Source of the DNA: Phocaeicola sartorii JCM 17136 = DSM 21941
GTDB lineage: Bacteria; Bacteroidota; Bacteroidia; Bacteroidales; Bacteroidaceae
Length of the DNA: 64,000 nt
Assembly (NCBI RefSeq): GCF_000614185.1
Contig: NZ_BAKM01000019.1
Span: 1-64,000, forward strand
Direction of reading: 5' to 3'
Within the stretch, counting starts at the first letter, position 1. Every line of letters starts with the position of its first letter. The position numbers were made by a program, and so were the translations under genes. The notes beneath the pieces were generated by a model. It did no database searches, was not told where the DNA came from, and saw only the letters and a program-made list of their open reading frames with translations. Below, in pieces: positions 39,703 through 48,678 of this stretch.

Positions 39703-40587
39703 TTATGTCCAGAACGGGTAGTAATTGAACCATTGTTCCGGATACTGCCGGACAACCTTTTCCAGCGTTTGTGTATATTGCTCTAATAATGCCTGTTCGG
39801 CCCGTTTCTCTTTCGTCCGTACTACTGTCTCGGCTATAAAGAAATGAAAACGATACGTTCTTTGGGCTTCACGCATGGCAAAATAGAATACGACGGGTAC
39901 TTTTAGCTTCGAAGCCAACAGGAAAGGGCCCATCGGAAATTTGGCTTCTTTTCCCATGAAAGAAGTCGTGAGTAACTTTTCTTTATTCAGATAGCGGTCT
40001 CCCTGAAAGCAGACATACTCCCGGCGGTCCAGCGCTTCCGTGATGCGGAATACATGTGTCAGGCTGTCTTCATTCACCGGAATTATTTTGTAGTCTCGCG
40101 TAGAGGCGTTCTTTTCCAAAATCTCCTTTATCCGCTGGTGTTCGGCATCAAACATGACGATATTGATCTTTTTGCCATATTCATCGAAGAAAGGAGCGCC
40201 TATTTCCCAGTTGCCCACATGGGCGCCTATCATAATCACTCCGGTGTCTCCATTCAGTACGTTCAAGAATTCAGCATAGTTCTCGAATTCGAAGTGATAT
40301 TTATCCGTCATTCCGTTGCCGATAGCTACTTTGTCAATCAATATCTGTCCCAGCCGGTAATAGTTTTTCAGGAGCAGTGCGGCGGATTTAAGCCGTCCGT
40401 ATTTCAGCCTGTTCCGTGCATAACGCCAGGTATTGCCCGTTGCTTTCGGTGCGAAAGGTATGAAGTAGAGGACGACCAGCGTCAGAAAGCCGTAGGCCGC
40501 AGTTATCCCCAGACAGCGGATCATGTAGATAAAGAACATGTATCCGAATGTGCCTCCTCTTGTCTTACCTTTCCATGTCCCGGACAT
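39703..40587 (-). CDS. LpxL/HtrB-family acyltransferase
   Basis: 294 residues with a membrane segment (AAYGFLTLVVLYFIPFAP) and the acyltransferase motif MIGAHVGNWEIGAPFFDEYG, containing the catalytic His and Glu. This family normally adds secondary acyl chains to lipid A. In aryl-polyene clusters the homologue is thought to link the polyene to a lipid anchor. The ATG overlaps the ACP stop as TGATG, indicating coupling. Confidence 0.88.
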   Translation of the reverse strand: MSGTWKGKTRGGTFGYMFFIYMIRCLGITAAYGFLTLVVLYFIPFAPKATGNTWRYARNRLKYGRLKSAALLLKNYYRLGQILIDKVAIGNGMTDKYHFEFENYAEFLNVLNGDTGVIMIGAHVGNWEIGAPFFDEYGKKINIVMFDAEHQRIKEILEKNASTRDYKIIPVNEDSLTHVFRITEALDRREYVCFQGDRYLNKEKLLTTSFMGKEAKFPMGPFLLASKLKVPVVFYFAMREAQRTYRFHFFIAETVVRTKEKRAEQALLEQYTQTLEKVVRQYPEQWFNYYPFWT

Positions 40588-40838
40588 CAGTCTTCTTTTT
40601 GTATACGTGAGATTACCAGATTATAGAAATCCTGGAAGGTCCTGATACCGACAAAATCCTTGGCGGTAACAGTGAAACCGAAATTCTTGTCAATCAGCAC
40701 TACCATATCCACCAGGTCAAGGCTGTCCAGTTCCAAGGTCTGCATCAAAGGTGCGTCCGGCTGGATCAGTTCTACGTCAATCTCAAATTCTTCGGCCAGA
40801 GTGGTTCTGATCTTTTCGATGATTTCTTCGTTGGTCAT
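40587..40838 (-). CDS. Acyl carrier protein (pathway-specific, second)
   Basis: 83-residue ACP with the carrier Ser in LELDSLDLVDMVVLID and an N-terminal helix IEKIRTTLAEEFEIDVE. It is the second pathway-specific ACP, distinct from the one at 35768 and from acpP. Two ACPs in one pathway often serve different stages, such as starter loading and elongation. It precedes the acyltransferase with overlapping stop and start. Confidence 0.93.
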   Translation of the reverse strand: MTNEEIIEKIRTTLAEEFEIDVELIQPDAPLMQTLELDSLDLVDMVVLIDKNFGFTVTAKDFVGIRTFQDFYNLVISRIQKED

Positions 40839-40858
40839 AAGCTATATATGGGTTTGAA

Positions 40859-42085
40859 TTAATTGTTTTCTTTCAATTTACGGATAATCAGTGAGGAATT
40901 GGTTCCCCCGAATCCGAATGAGTTGGACAGGAAGGTATCAAATTCCGTTTCTATCCTCCGGGTAGGAATATTCAGCAGGACAGAGGCTTCATCGGGCTCT
41001 TCAAAATTAAGGTTGGGAGCAATGAAGCCGTTATTCATCATTAAGGTAGAATAGATCACCTCGCTGGCGCCCGCCATCCACATCTCATGTCCGGTTTGTG
41101 ACTTGGTGGATGTGACGTAGATGATGATTTCCGAATACTTCCGCTATCGCCTTTGCCTCGTTCAAATCTCCTACGGGGGTGGAGGTGGCGTGTGCGTTGA
41201 TATATTGGATTTCTTCCAAAGGAATGCCCGCATCGTTGATTGCCATTTGCAAGGAGCGTCTGGGGCCGTCCACATTCGGTACGGAAATATGATCTCCGTT
41301 TGATGAGAAACCGTATCCTATGACTTCTGCCAGAATAGTAGCTCCGCGCTTAACGGCAGATTCATAACTTTCGAGTACCAGACTGGCACCTCCTCCGCTG
41401 GGAATCAGTCCGTCCCGTCCCTTGTCAAAGGGGCGTGATGCCTTTTCCGGTTCGCCCTCTCGGGTGGAGAATGCGCCCAATCCGTCGAAACTACCCACGG
41501 AATAGGGATTCACTTCCTGTGCCCCTCCGCACAGAATGCAGTCTTGAAGTCCCGATTTGATCAGCAGATACGCCATGCCGATGGCATGTGAACCACTGGC
41601 GCAAGCTCCCGATATGGTAAAGTTAATTCCTTTTAAATGGAAAATAACCGAAAGATTCATGGTTATTGTGGAGTTCATGGACTGGAAGATGGAGCCGGAG
41701 CCCACCATAGCCGTATTCTTTTTGGCACGGATGACGTCAATGGCATTGATTACCGGGGCGGCACTACTGTCATTGCCGTACAATATGCCAACTTCACGGT
41801 TCCATAAAAATTCCTCGTCTATTTGTGCCTGGCGGAATGCTCCAAGGTAGCCATATAGGCGTATTCTCCCTGTTCGGCGAGGCTATGCCGCTTTTTGCGA
41901 TCCAGTAACGTCTTCAGGTCAGGACGTTCGACAATTCCTGTCAATGCGGAAAAATACCCCATCTCCTTACGGACCGGATCAATTCCGATGCCGGAACGCC
42001 CTTGGAACAAAGCGTCTTTTACTTCATCCTGATTCCTGCCTATGCACGAATAGATACCCATGCCTGTTATCACTACTCTTCTCAT
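40859..42085 (-). CDS. Beta-ketoacyl-ACP synthase, two frameshifts
   Basis: Full-length ketosynthase once two breaks are repaired. The preferred Met (MRRVVITGMGIYSCIG) is 7 nt after the FabG stop. The first break is at about 41841 (one added base gives LEAFRQAQIDEEFLWNREV). The second is near 41115 (remove one base or add two; then YVTSTKSQTGHEMWMAGASE). The triad is visible: Cys in TISGACASGSHAIGMAY, His in YINAHATSTPVGDLNEA, and His in QTGHEM. Length is about 409 residues. It is the third complete ketosynthase in the operon. Confidence 0.87.
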
Positions 42086-42092
42086 TTTCTGC

Positions 42093-42821
42093 TTATGTAT
42101 AGATTCCTCCATTGATGGAAATTACCTCTCCGGTGATATAGGAGGCTTGTTCGGATGCCAGGAAGCCTACCAGAGCGGCTACTTCCCCGGGTTCGCCGAA
42201 CCGTCCTGCCGGAATGTGTTTTTTCCATTCATTTTCATCAATGCCTTCTGTCATATCCGTACGGATAAATCCCGGTGCTACGGCATTCACCGTCACGTGT
42301 TTTCTGGCCACTTCCTGTGCCAGTGCTTTGGTGGCGGCTATCATTCCGCCTTTGGCTGCCGAATAATTGGTTTGTCCCGGCATCCCTTTGATGCCCGACA
42401 GGGAGACGATGTTGATAATACGTCCGAACCGCTTGACCAGCATATTTTTCAGCAAGGGTTGGGTCACGTTAAAGAAACCGTTCAGGCTGATATCCAATAC
42501 CCGGCTCCATTCATCCTGTTCCATCCACAGCATCAGGTTGTCACGGCGTATGCCGGCATTGTTCACCAGCACTTCAATGTAGGTATCGGGATGCTGCTCC
42601 ATCCAGCCGTTCAGTGCGGCGTGCGCGGCTGCTGCGTCGGTCACGTCAAATTTCATCAGTTCACCGTCCGAGCCTTGTTCACGTATCTGTTGCAGAGTGG
42701 CTTCCGCTTCCGTATCGTTGCTTTGGTAGTTTATCAGTATCTGATATCCCATTTCGGCCAGTTTCAGACAAATGGCTCGTCCGATGCCCCGGCTTCCTCC
42801 TGTTACTAATGCGTATTTCAT
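42093..42821 (-). CDS. 3-oxoacyl-ACP reductase, FabG-like SDR
   Basis: 242-residue short-chain dehydrogenase with the NADPH motif VTGGSRGIGRAICLKLAE, NNAGIRRDNLM, the catalytic Ser in INIVSLSGI and the YSAAKGG catalytic Tyr-Lys pair. It reduces the 3-ketoacyl-ACP made by the ketosynthases. Its ATG overlaps the upstream secreted-protein stop by 4 bp (ATGA). Confidence 0.95.
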   Translation of the reverse strand: MKYALVTGGSRGIGRAICLKLAEMGYQILINYQSNDTEAEATLQQIREQGSDGELMKFDVTDAAAAHAALNGWMEQHPDTYIEVLVNNAGIRRDNLMLWMEQDEWSRVLDISLNGFFNVTQPLLKNMLVKRFGRIINIVSLSGIKGMPGQTNYSAAKGGMIAATKALAQEVARKHVTVNAVAPGFIRTDMTEGIDENEWKKHIPAGRFGEPGEVAALVGFLASEQASYITGEVISINGGIYT

Positions 42822-43279
42822 TTTTCAGACTCTTCTAATAATCCTTTTTTCAGTGCTCTGCGCACCAGTTTGCGCATAGCATCGTCCAGAGCGGAAAAAC
42901 CGGTGAAGATTGAAGCATTTCCCTGATAACGCTTGGATTTCCAAAGCCTCTTCCCGTTCAAATCGCTTACCTCGGCAATGACCCGGACGCGGGCGCCGTC
43001 CGAAGCTAAGCTGAGCAGGTTCACCCCTTTTTTCTCTACTGATACTTTAAGGATGAAATCAGCTTCTTCCTTAGAATCAACCAATTGCCAGCGGTTCCAT
43101 TCTTCTCCCACTAGTATATTGTGAATAGCTTCTTGGGCTTCCGGAATATTCTTTTTAACATCGACAAACTCTACATAGGCTTTGTTTCCTTCAGCTACAA
43201 GTTCTTTCAGCGTTTCTCCTTGTGCCTTGATGTGTATTGCCAGGCACAAAGCTATAAGTAATAGGGTGATTTTTTTCAT
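42818..43279 (-). CDS. Small secreted protein of unknown function
   Basis: 153 residues with a signal peptide (KKITLLLIALCLAIHIKAQG). The mature part includes DVKKNIPEAQEAIHNILVGE and KGVNLLSLASDGARVRVIAE, with a charged C-terminus. I recognise no known catalytic domain. It overlaps both neighbours by 4 bp (ATGA), so it is tightly coupled to the ammonia-lyase and FabG genes. A periplasmic accessory role in the pathway is inferred from position only. Confidence 0.75.
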   Translation of the reverse strand: MKKITLLLIALCLAIHIKAQGETLKELVAEGNKAYVEFVDVKKNIPEAQEAIHNILVGEEWNRWQLVDSKEEADFILKVSVEKKGVNLLSLASDGARVRVIAEVSDLNGKRLWKSKRYQGNASIFTGFSALDDAMRKLVRRALKKGLLEESEK

Positions 43280-44799
43280 GGTTGCTTCTTCTTTAAAAAA
43301 ATGATCATTTCTTCTATCTCTTTATATTTGGGCGTATCTTCCCGGAATACAGGGAAAAAGGCCCGTATCTCTTGATATGCTTGTTGCGACCGGGGGCTTA
43401 GCCGGCCGGCTATATCCAGGCAATCAATGGCTTGTACAATACCCATCATCAGGATAGCCATCACCTGATAAGCATTTTCAATGACAGTCTTTGCCAGCAG
43501 TGCGGAATTGGTACCCATGCTTACAATGTCCTGATTGTCATTGTTGTTGGGGATGCTGTGCACATACATCGGGTTGGACAAGGTCTGGCACTCTGCCGTA
43601 GTAGAGGTTGCGGTAAATTGCGACGCTTGCAAGCCATAGTTCAACCCCAGTACTCCCAGGTTGACAAAAGGTGGCAGAATGCCGTTGATGCGGTCGTGAA
43701 ACAGGTAATTGATCTGCCGTTCGGCAAGCATCGTCAGTTTGGTAACCGCTATTTTCAGTTTATCCATTTCAAATGAGATGTAATCTCCGTGAAAGTTACC
43801 GCCATGATACACATTTTGTGTGTCAGGGTCCACTATCGGATTGTCACAAGCGGAGTTTATTTCGTTTATCAATACTTTTTCGGCATTGAGCAGTTCATCA
43901 TAAACCGGTCCTAGAATCTGTGGGATACAGCGCAGCGAATAATAAGGCTGCACCTTATGAGTGAAGATTTTCTCTTCGTGTTTCCCGTTGTAAAGTTCAT
44001 TTTCTCTTTTGCGCACACATTGGCTGCCTTTCACCCATTGGCGCATCATGCGGGCTATCTCCTGCTGTCCTTCGTGATGTTTGGCTTCGTTCAGTGGTTC
44101 GGACATGAAGTCGTCATACGAGGCGGCAATTTCATTCATCATGACCGATGCTCCCACCGCCCACTGCATCAGTTGCCGCGCATAGATCAAGTTGACAATG
44201 CCTATACCGGTCATGACCGAAGTGCCGTTGGTCACTGAAAGTCCTTCGCGGATGTGCATTTGGAAGGGTTGCAATCCGTTTTCCGCCAGTACGGATGCCG
44301 TATCTCTTTTCTTGCCTTGGTAAAAGACTTCTCCTTCTCCGATCAGTGTGAGGGCGATATGGGCGAGCTGCACCAGATCGCCGCTGGCTCCTACACTGCC
44401 GTGTTCGGGTACGTATGGAGTGATCCCCCGGTTGATAAATTCGGTAATGAGCAGTGCCAGTTCTTTGTGTACACCGGATTTTCCTTGCAGGAACGTATAG
44501 AGACGTGCAATCATGGCAGCTTTGACATAGAGTTCAGGCAGAGGTTGCCCGGCACCGGTGGCGTGGCTGCGGATGATATTGTACTGTAACTGTGACAAGG
44601 ATTCATCTTCAATACGATATTGGGCCATCGGTCCAAAACCGGTATTGATTCCGTAGATGATCTTGTCGTTGGAGAATGTTTTCAGAAAATTGAAACTCTC
44701 TTCCAGTTTTTGTATACATGGACCGGAGAGTATCAGGGGTTCTTCTTCAAACAAGATCTTATACAGGGACGCTAAAGTTATTGTTTTCTCTGCTATCAT
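43276..44799 (-). CDS. Aromatic amino acid ammonia-lyase (HAL/TAL family)
   Basis: 507 residues. The MIO cofactor forms from Ala138-Ser139-Gly140 in EHGSVGASGDLVQLAHIALT. The catalytic Tyr is in YGINTGFG, and His79 is in IIRSHATGAGQPL, the position that helps select tyrosine or histidine. Sequence alone does not settle which amino acid is used. In aryl-polyene and flexirubin clusters this enzyme makes 4-coumarate or cinnamate as the starter, so tyrosine is the favoured guess. It opens the operon and stands 137 bp upstream of cysS on the same strand. Confidence 0.92.
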   Translation of the reverse strand: MIAEKTITLASLYKILFEEEPLILSGPCIQKLEESFNFLKTFSNDKIIYGINTGFGPMAQYRIEDESLSQLQYNIIRSHATGAGQPLPELYVKAAMIARLYTFLQGKSGVHKELALLITEFINRGITPYVPEHGSVGASGDLVQLAHIALTLIGEGEVFYQGKKRDTASVLAENGLQPFQMHIREGLSVTNGTSVMTGIGIVNLIYARQLMQWAVGASVMMNEIAASYDDFMSEPLNEAKHHEGQQEIARMMRQWVKGSQCVRKRENELYNGKHEEKIFTHKVQPYYSLRCIPQILGPVYDELLNAEKVLINEINSACDNPIVDPDTQNVYHGGNFHGDYISFEMDKLKIAVTKLTMLAERQINYLFHDRINGILPPFVNLGVLGLNYGLQASQFTATSTTAECQTLSNPMYVHSIPNNNDNQDIVSMGTNSALLAKTVIENAYQVMAILMMGIVQAIDCLDIAGRLSPRSQQAYQEIRAFFPVFREDTPKYKEIEEMIIFLKKKQP

Positions 44800-44882
44800 T
44801 TGGTTTGTGCGATAAAACAGTTTTGTATAGTTTCTGCAAAAGCAGTTAGCTTAAAATAAGTAGCGCGTTTCGAAAGGTTCAC

Positions 44883-44906
44883 CACAGATTACACAGGTAA
44901 TCTGTG
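44883..44906. terminator. Hairpin between cysS and the aryl-polyene operon
   Basis: A 9-bp perfect stem (CACAGATTA/TAATCTGTG) with a CACAGG loop lies downstream of cysS and upstream of the ammonia-lyase, both on the minus strand. It would end cysS transcription. The minus-strand tail after the stem has no strong T run. Confidence 0.5.
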
Positions 44907-44935
44907 ATGAAAAAACCAGTGTCGCTCTACGTATT

Positions 44936-46417
44936 TTATTTATTCAGTCTCCATGTGAAGCCGTCTTTGGTATCTTTTACTTCGAAACCAAGAGCGGCCA
45001 GCTCATCACGGATCTTGTCACTTGTCGCCCAGTCCTTGTTGGCTTTGGCTTTCATGCGTTGTTCCAGCAGCATATCCACTACTTTACCGTATGCCTCTTC
45101 GCGTGCCTCGTTATTGGCGGCTTCTTCTTTCAGTCCCAGAATTTCATACATAAAGAGATGGAACACACTTTTCAGTTCTTCCAGGTCTTCGGCGGAGAGG
45201 GTCGCTTTTTTATCCAGAACCGTGTTGATCATACGGGCACCGTCAAACAGATGGGCAATGACAATCGGTGAGTTCAAGTCATCATTCATGGCTGTATAAC
45301 ACTTCTCACGCAAGTCTTTTACTCCCTCTATGCCGGTGGTTTGTGTCGCCGGAGTGATGCGGTCAAGCCCTTTCACTGCTTCTGTCAGTCGTTCCAAACC
45401 TTTTTCGGCCGCCTGTAACGCTTCGTTGCTGAAGTCCACTGTGCTGCGGTAGTGTGCCTGAAGGATAAAGAAGCGGATGGTCATGGCGCTGTAGGCTTGT
45501 GTCAGCAATGGGTGAGTACCGTGGAAGAACTCGTCCAGATTGATGAAGTTGCCGTATGATTTACCCATCTTCTGTCCGTTGATGGTAATCATGTTGTTGT
45601 GCATCCAGTAGTGAACCATATCATCTCCTTGTGAGGCCACGCTTTGTGCGATCTCACATTCGTGGTGCGGGAAGATCAAGTCCATTCCTCCTCCGTGAAT
45701 ATCGAAATGTTCACCTAAATACTTTTTGCCCATGGCGGTACATTCACAATGCCAGCCGGGGAATCCGTTGCTCCACGGACTGGGCCAGCGCATGATGTGT
45801 TCGGGCTGTGCACATTTCCACAAGGCGAAATCGGCAGGGTTGCGCTTCTCGCTTTGTCCGTCCAGTTCGCGGGTGGTGTTCAGCACATCGTCCAGGTTGC
45901 GGCCGGACAGTTTGCCGTAATGATGGTCTTTGTTGTATTTGGCTACATCGAAATACACGGAGCCTTCACTTTCGTATGCATAGCCGTTTTTCAGGATTTC
46001 TTCTACCAGCTCTATCTGTTCAATGATATGGCCCGATGCATGTGGTTCGATGCTGGGTGGAAGCACATTCAAGGCTTCCATAGCCTTGTGGTAGCGGTTC
46101 ACGTAATATTGTACCACTTCCATGGGCTCTAGTTGTTCCAGGCGGGCTTTCTTGGCAATTTTATCTTCGCCTTCATCGGCGTCATGTTCCAGATGGCCGA
46201 CATCGGTAATGTTGCGGACATAGCGTACCTTGTATCCCAAATGAGTAAGATAACGGTACAGGATATCGAACGTGATGGCAGGACGTGCGTGTCCCAAATG
46301 GGCGTCGCCATATACGGTAGGGCCGCATACATACATACCTACATGGGGGGCATGCAAAGGAACGAAAAGTTCCTTTTGGCGGCTCAATGTATTGTAAATG
46401 GTTAGTTTATTTTCCAT
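44936..46417 (-). CDS. cysS: Cysteinyl-tRNA synthetase
   Basis: 493-residue class I aminoacyl-tRNA synthetase charging tRNA-Cys. The HIGH signature is DAHLGHAR, the zinc-binding region includes [10 protein letters not shown] and HHECEIAQS, and the KMSKS-like motif is KMGKSYGNF. The C-terminal helical domain ends in FTWRLNK. It is intact, with no frameshift. A hairpin follows its stop at 44883-44906. Confidence 0.97.
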   Translation of the reverse strand: MENKLTIYNTLSRQKELFVPLHAPHVGMYVCGPTVYGDAHLGHARPAITFDILYRYLTHLGYKVRYVRNITDVGHLEHDADEGEDKIAKKARLEQLEPMEVVQYYVNRYHKAMEALNVLPPSIEPHASGHIIEQIELVEEILKNGYAYESEGSVYFDVAKYNKDHHYGKLSGRNLDDVLNTTRELDGQSEKRNPADFALWKCAQPEHIMRWPSPWSNGFPGWHCECTAMGKKYLGEHFDIHGGGMDLIFPHHECEIAQSVASQGDDMVHYWMHNNMITINGQKMGKSYGNFINLDEFFHGTHPLLTQAYSAMTIRFFILQAHYRSTVDFSNEALQAAEKGLERLTEAVKGLDRITPATQTTGIEGVKDLREKCYTAMNDDLNSPIVIAHLFDGARMINTVLDKKATLSAEDLEELKSVFHLFMYEILGLKEEAANNEAREEAYGKVVDMLLEQRMKAKANKDWATSDKIRDELAALGFEVKDTKDGFTWRLNK

Positions 46418-46482
46418 AATTCATTCTATTAGGCTTGCAAAGTTATAAATTAAAGTGTGTATTTGGCTAATAATTAACAAAA

Positions 46483-46516
46483 AATCTGCATATTGTTTGG
46501 AGACAATATGCAGATT
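46483..46516 (-). terminator. Intrinsic terminator downstream of the GH97 gene
   Basis: A perfect 14-bp stem (AATCTGCATATTGT/ACAATATGCAGATT) with a 6-nt loop lies 19 bp past the GH97 stop. On the minus strand it is followed by a run of T's (TTTTTTTGTT). This is a canonical rho-independent terminator. Confidence 0.85.
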
Positions 46517-46535
46517 CTGATCTGTTTGTATGAAA

Positions 46536-48478
46536 TTACTTCACCAGAATAACTCCACCTTCCGGTTGGATGGTGAGGGTGACTTCTCCCTCTTTTTTCA
46601 ATGTTATCTCTTCAGCGTGAGGATTTCGCTTTTTATCATCCTGATAAAGCATCACTTGATCTCCTATCCCACACATGGCAGGTTCAACTTTAATTTCAGC
46701 GGTTCTTTTTGTGCATTGATGCCGGCTATGTACCATTTATCGGCATGGCGGCGTGCCAGTATTACGTACTTGCCCGGATAGCCGTCAATAAATTTTGTTT
46801 CATCCCAAGTCGTGGGTACTTGCTTCATGAAGTCCAGGCACACTTGGGGGGCGTCGGTCAGGTTGTTAGGTGCCAAGGCAAAGTTCTGGATCGGATTTTG
46901 GAACAAAACAGCTGTCGCCAGTTCGAACACATCGGTGGTCTTGCGTATGCTTCCGCCGTCATTGTTGCGGTTGAGGCGTTTGTTGAGGAATGTGCCGCCA
47001 AACTCCATACAACCAATCGTATTGCGGATGAATGGGTGCAGACAGGCGTTAAACGCTTCTTCATCGCAAAAATGTTGTTGGAAAATCAGGTTCTCGGATG
47101 CCAGTACGGCTTCGCTGCCTACGTAGTTGGGGTACATCCGTTCCCATCCGCGGGGAATGGTACAGCCGTGGAAAATAACCATCAGCCCGTTGTCGTCCGC
47201 GTCGCTCAGGATGGCTTCGTACAGCCGCATGGTTTCTTGTTTGTCGCCTCCGAAGAAGTCCACTTTGATGCCTTTCACTCCCAGACTGTGCAGCCATTTC
47301 ATTTCCTTTTTACGGACAATGGGGTTGTCCATGTAGTTGGTGGGACCTTGCACGATATCATTCCAGTAGCCGCTGGAACTATACCATAAAAATACGTCTA
47401 CATTTTTGCTGTTTGCATAGTCTATGAAGTCCTTCATGCGGGCGCGTCCTATATTCGTATCCCACCAGTTGTCTATCAATACATATTCATATCCCATGGC
47501 GGCGGCAAGATCCACATATTTTTTCTGGTCTTCGAAATTGATGCTTCCATCCTGCCAGAGTATCCAGCTCCAGGTGCCGCGTCCCATTTTATAGGTGTGT
47601 TCTGTTGGGTAGAGAGGTTCCACTACATCCCATGGAATGGTTGTTTCGACAATGGGCTTCAGGTTTTCGCCTACCGTAATCGTGCGCCAGGGAGTGGAGC
47701 CGGGCAAGGCAAGGCCGGGGGTTGTCGTGCCGTTACCGTTGTTTTCTTCGGGCATGGGGAAAGCGATGGTATAGAGCCCTTCGGCGGTGGCGTCGCTCAG
47801 GTGTGAGGCGCAGTATTTACTGTCCACTCCGGTTTCGCTGATAAGCGCCCAGCCGTTTTCTCCTACATGGAACAGGCAGGGGAACGTGTAGCCGTGTCCG
47901 TATGCTGAGCGTACATTCATGGGGGCATCGGCTTTGTATTCTTCCTCATAGCTGGGTTTGGTACGTTTCCAGCCTATCATGGCATCGCTTTGAGGACAGA
48001 GGAAAGTGGTGGTGAAAGAGGGAAAATCAAAACCGGTCGTCTCTTTTTCTATCACGATACTTCCCGTGTCGCCATATTTAGGCATTTCGTAGCGGAAAGC
48101 GATATCGTTGTTGCTTATGCGGAACACTACATGGATATTCTTCTTTTCCTTATTGGCCAAGGTACAGGTCAGTTCGTTGGCCCGGTAGTGTATTTGTGAT
48201 TGTTTGATGCGGTCTTGCGTATAGGTTTTATCTATTTTATTCTCTTTTTGTCCGGTGAAAGTCATATCCCGGCTGAAGTCTCCCACATTGGCGACGAAAC
48301 CTAACGGTGAGTCTTCCAGAATGGTCTTGTTCTTATAAGTGACGGAATAAACGGGGATGCCTTGTTTTACGGATACATTTACTTTCAGATTTCCGTCTGG
48401 CCCGGATGCTGTGACGCTTTGTCCCGAAACCGTCAGAGAGGTGATTAGTCCGATGACTAAACTGATGAGTGTTTTCAT
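46536..48478 (-). CDS. Glycoside hydrolase family 97 (alpha-glucosidase or alpha-galactosidase), frameshifted
   Basis: About 647 residues after adding one C at 46677-46678 (joining LKLKLNLP to MCGIGDQVMLYQDD). The signal peptide ends at about residue 20 (LTVSGQ). The N-terminal beta-domain includes DSPLGFVANVGDFSRDM, followed by the (beta/alpha)8 barrel with WKRTKPSYEEEYKADAP. The stretch KGIKVDFFGGDKQ has an Asp at the position of the nucleophile in retaining GH97 enzymes, which favours alpha-galactosidase activity, but this is inference. It is divergent from the GH51 arabinofuranosidase gene. Confidence 0.9.
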
Positions 48479-48509
48479 GATTTTAATCTTATTGGTTTGA
48501 TGATGGAGG

Positions 48510-48517
48510 CAAAATTA
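48510..48517 (-). promoter_or_regulatory. -7 box for the GH97 gene
   Basis: On the minus strand this reads TAATTTTG, a full match to TAnnTTTG, 32 nt upstream of the ATG. No clear TTG box is seen at the normal distance. Confidence 0.5.
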
Positions 48518-48636
48518 CAGAATAAAACTGATGTCCTGAGGAAATAAAATAGTCACATAGGGTATACAAATCATTCAAATTGCGGCCTATCACAATAAAT
48601 CGTATCTTGTCTTTCCTCTCAAATACTATCTTTTTC

Positions 48637-48644
48637 TATCTTTG
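48637..48644 (+). promoter_or_regulatory. -7 box for the GH51 gene
   Basis: TATCTTTG matches TAnnTTTG and lies 34 nt upstream of the GH51 ATG. No TTG is present at 19-21 nt upstream, so activation may need another factor. Confidence 0.5.
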
Positions 48645-48678
48645 TTCGGAGAATTTTAATTTTTAAGCTAATCATATC

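Noticed and set aside
40859-42085. Three separate short ketosynthase genes
   Set aside because: The pieces are consecutive parts of one ketosynthase with the triad shared between them; two one-base breaks explain them.
46709-47389. 226-codon plus-strand frame over the GH97 gene
   Set aside because: Antisense shadow of a well-conserved glycosidase.
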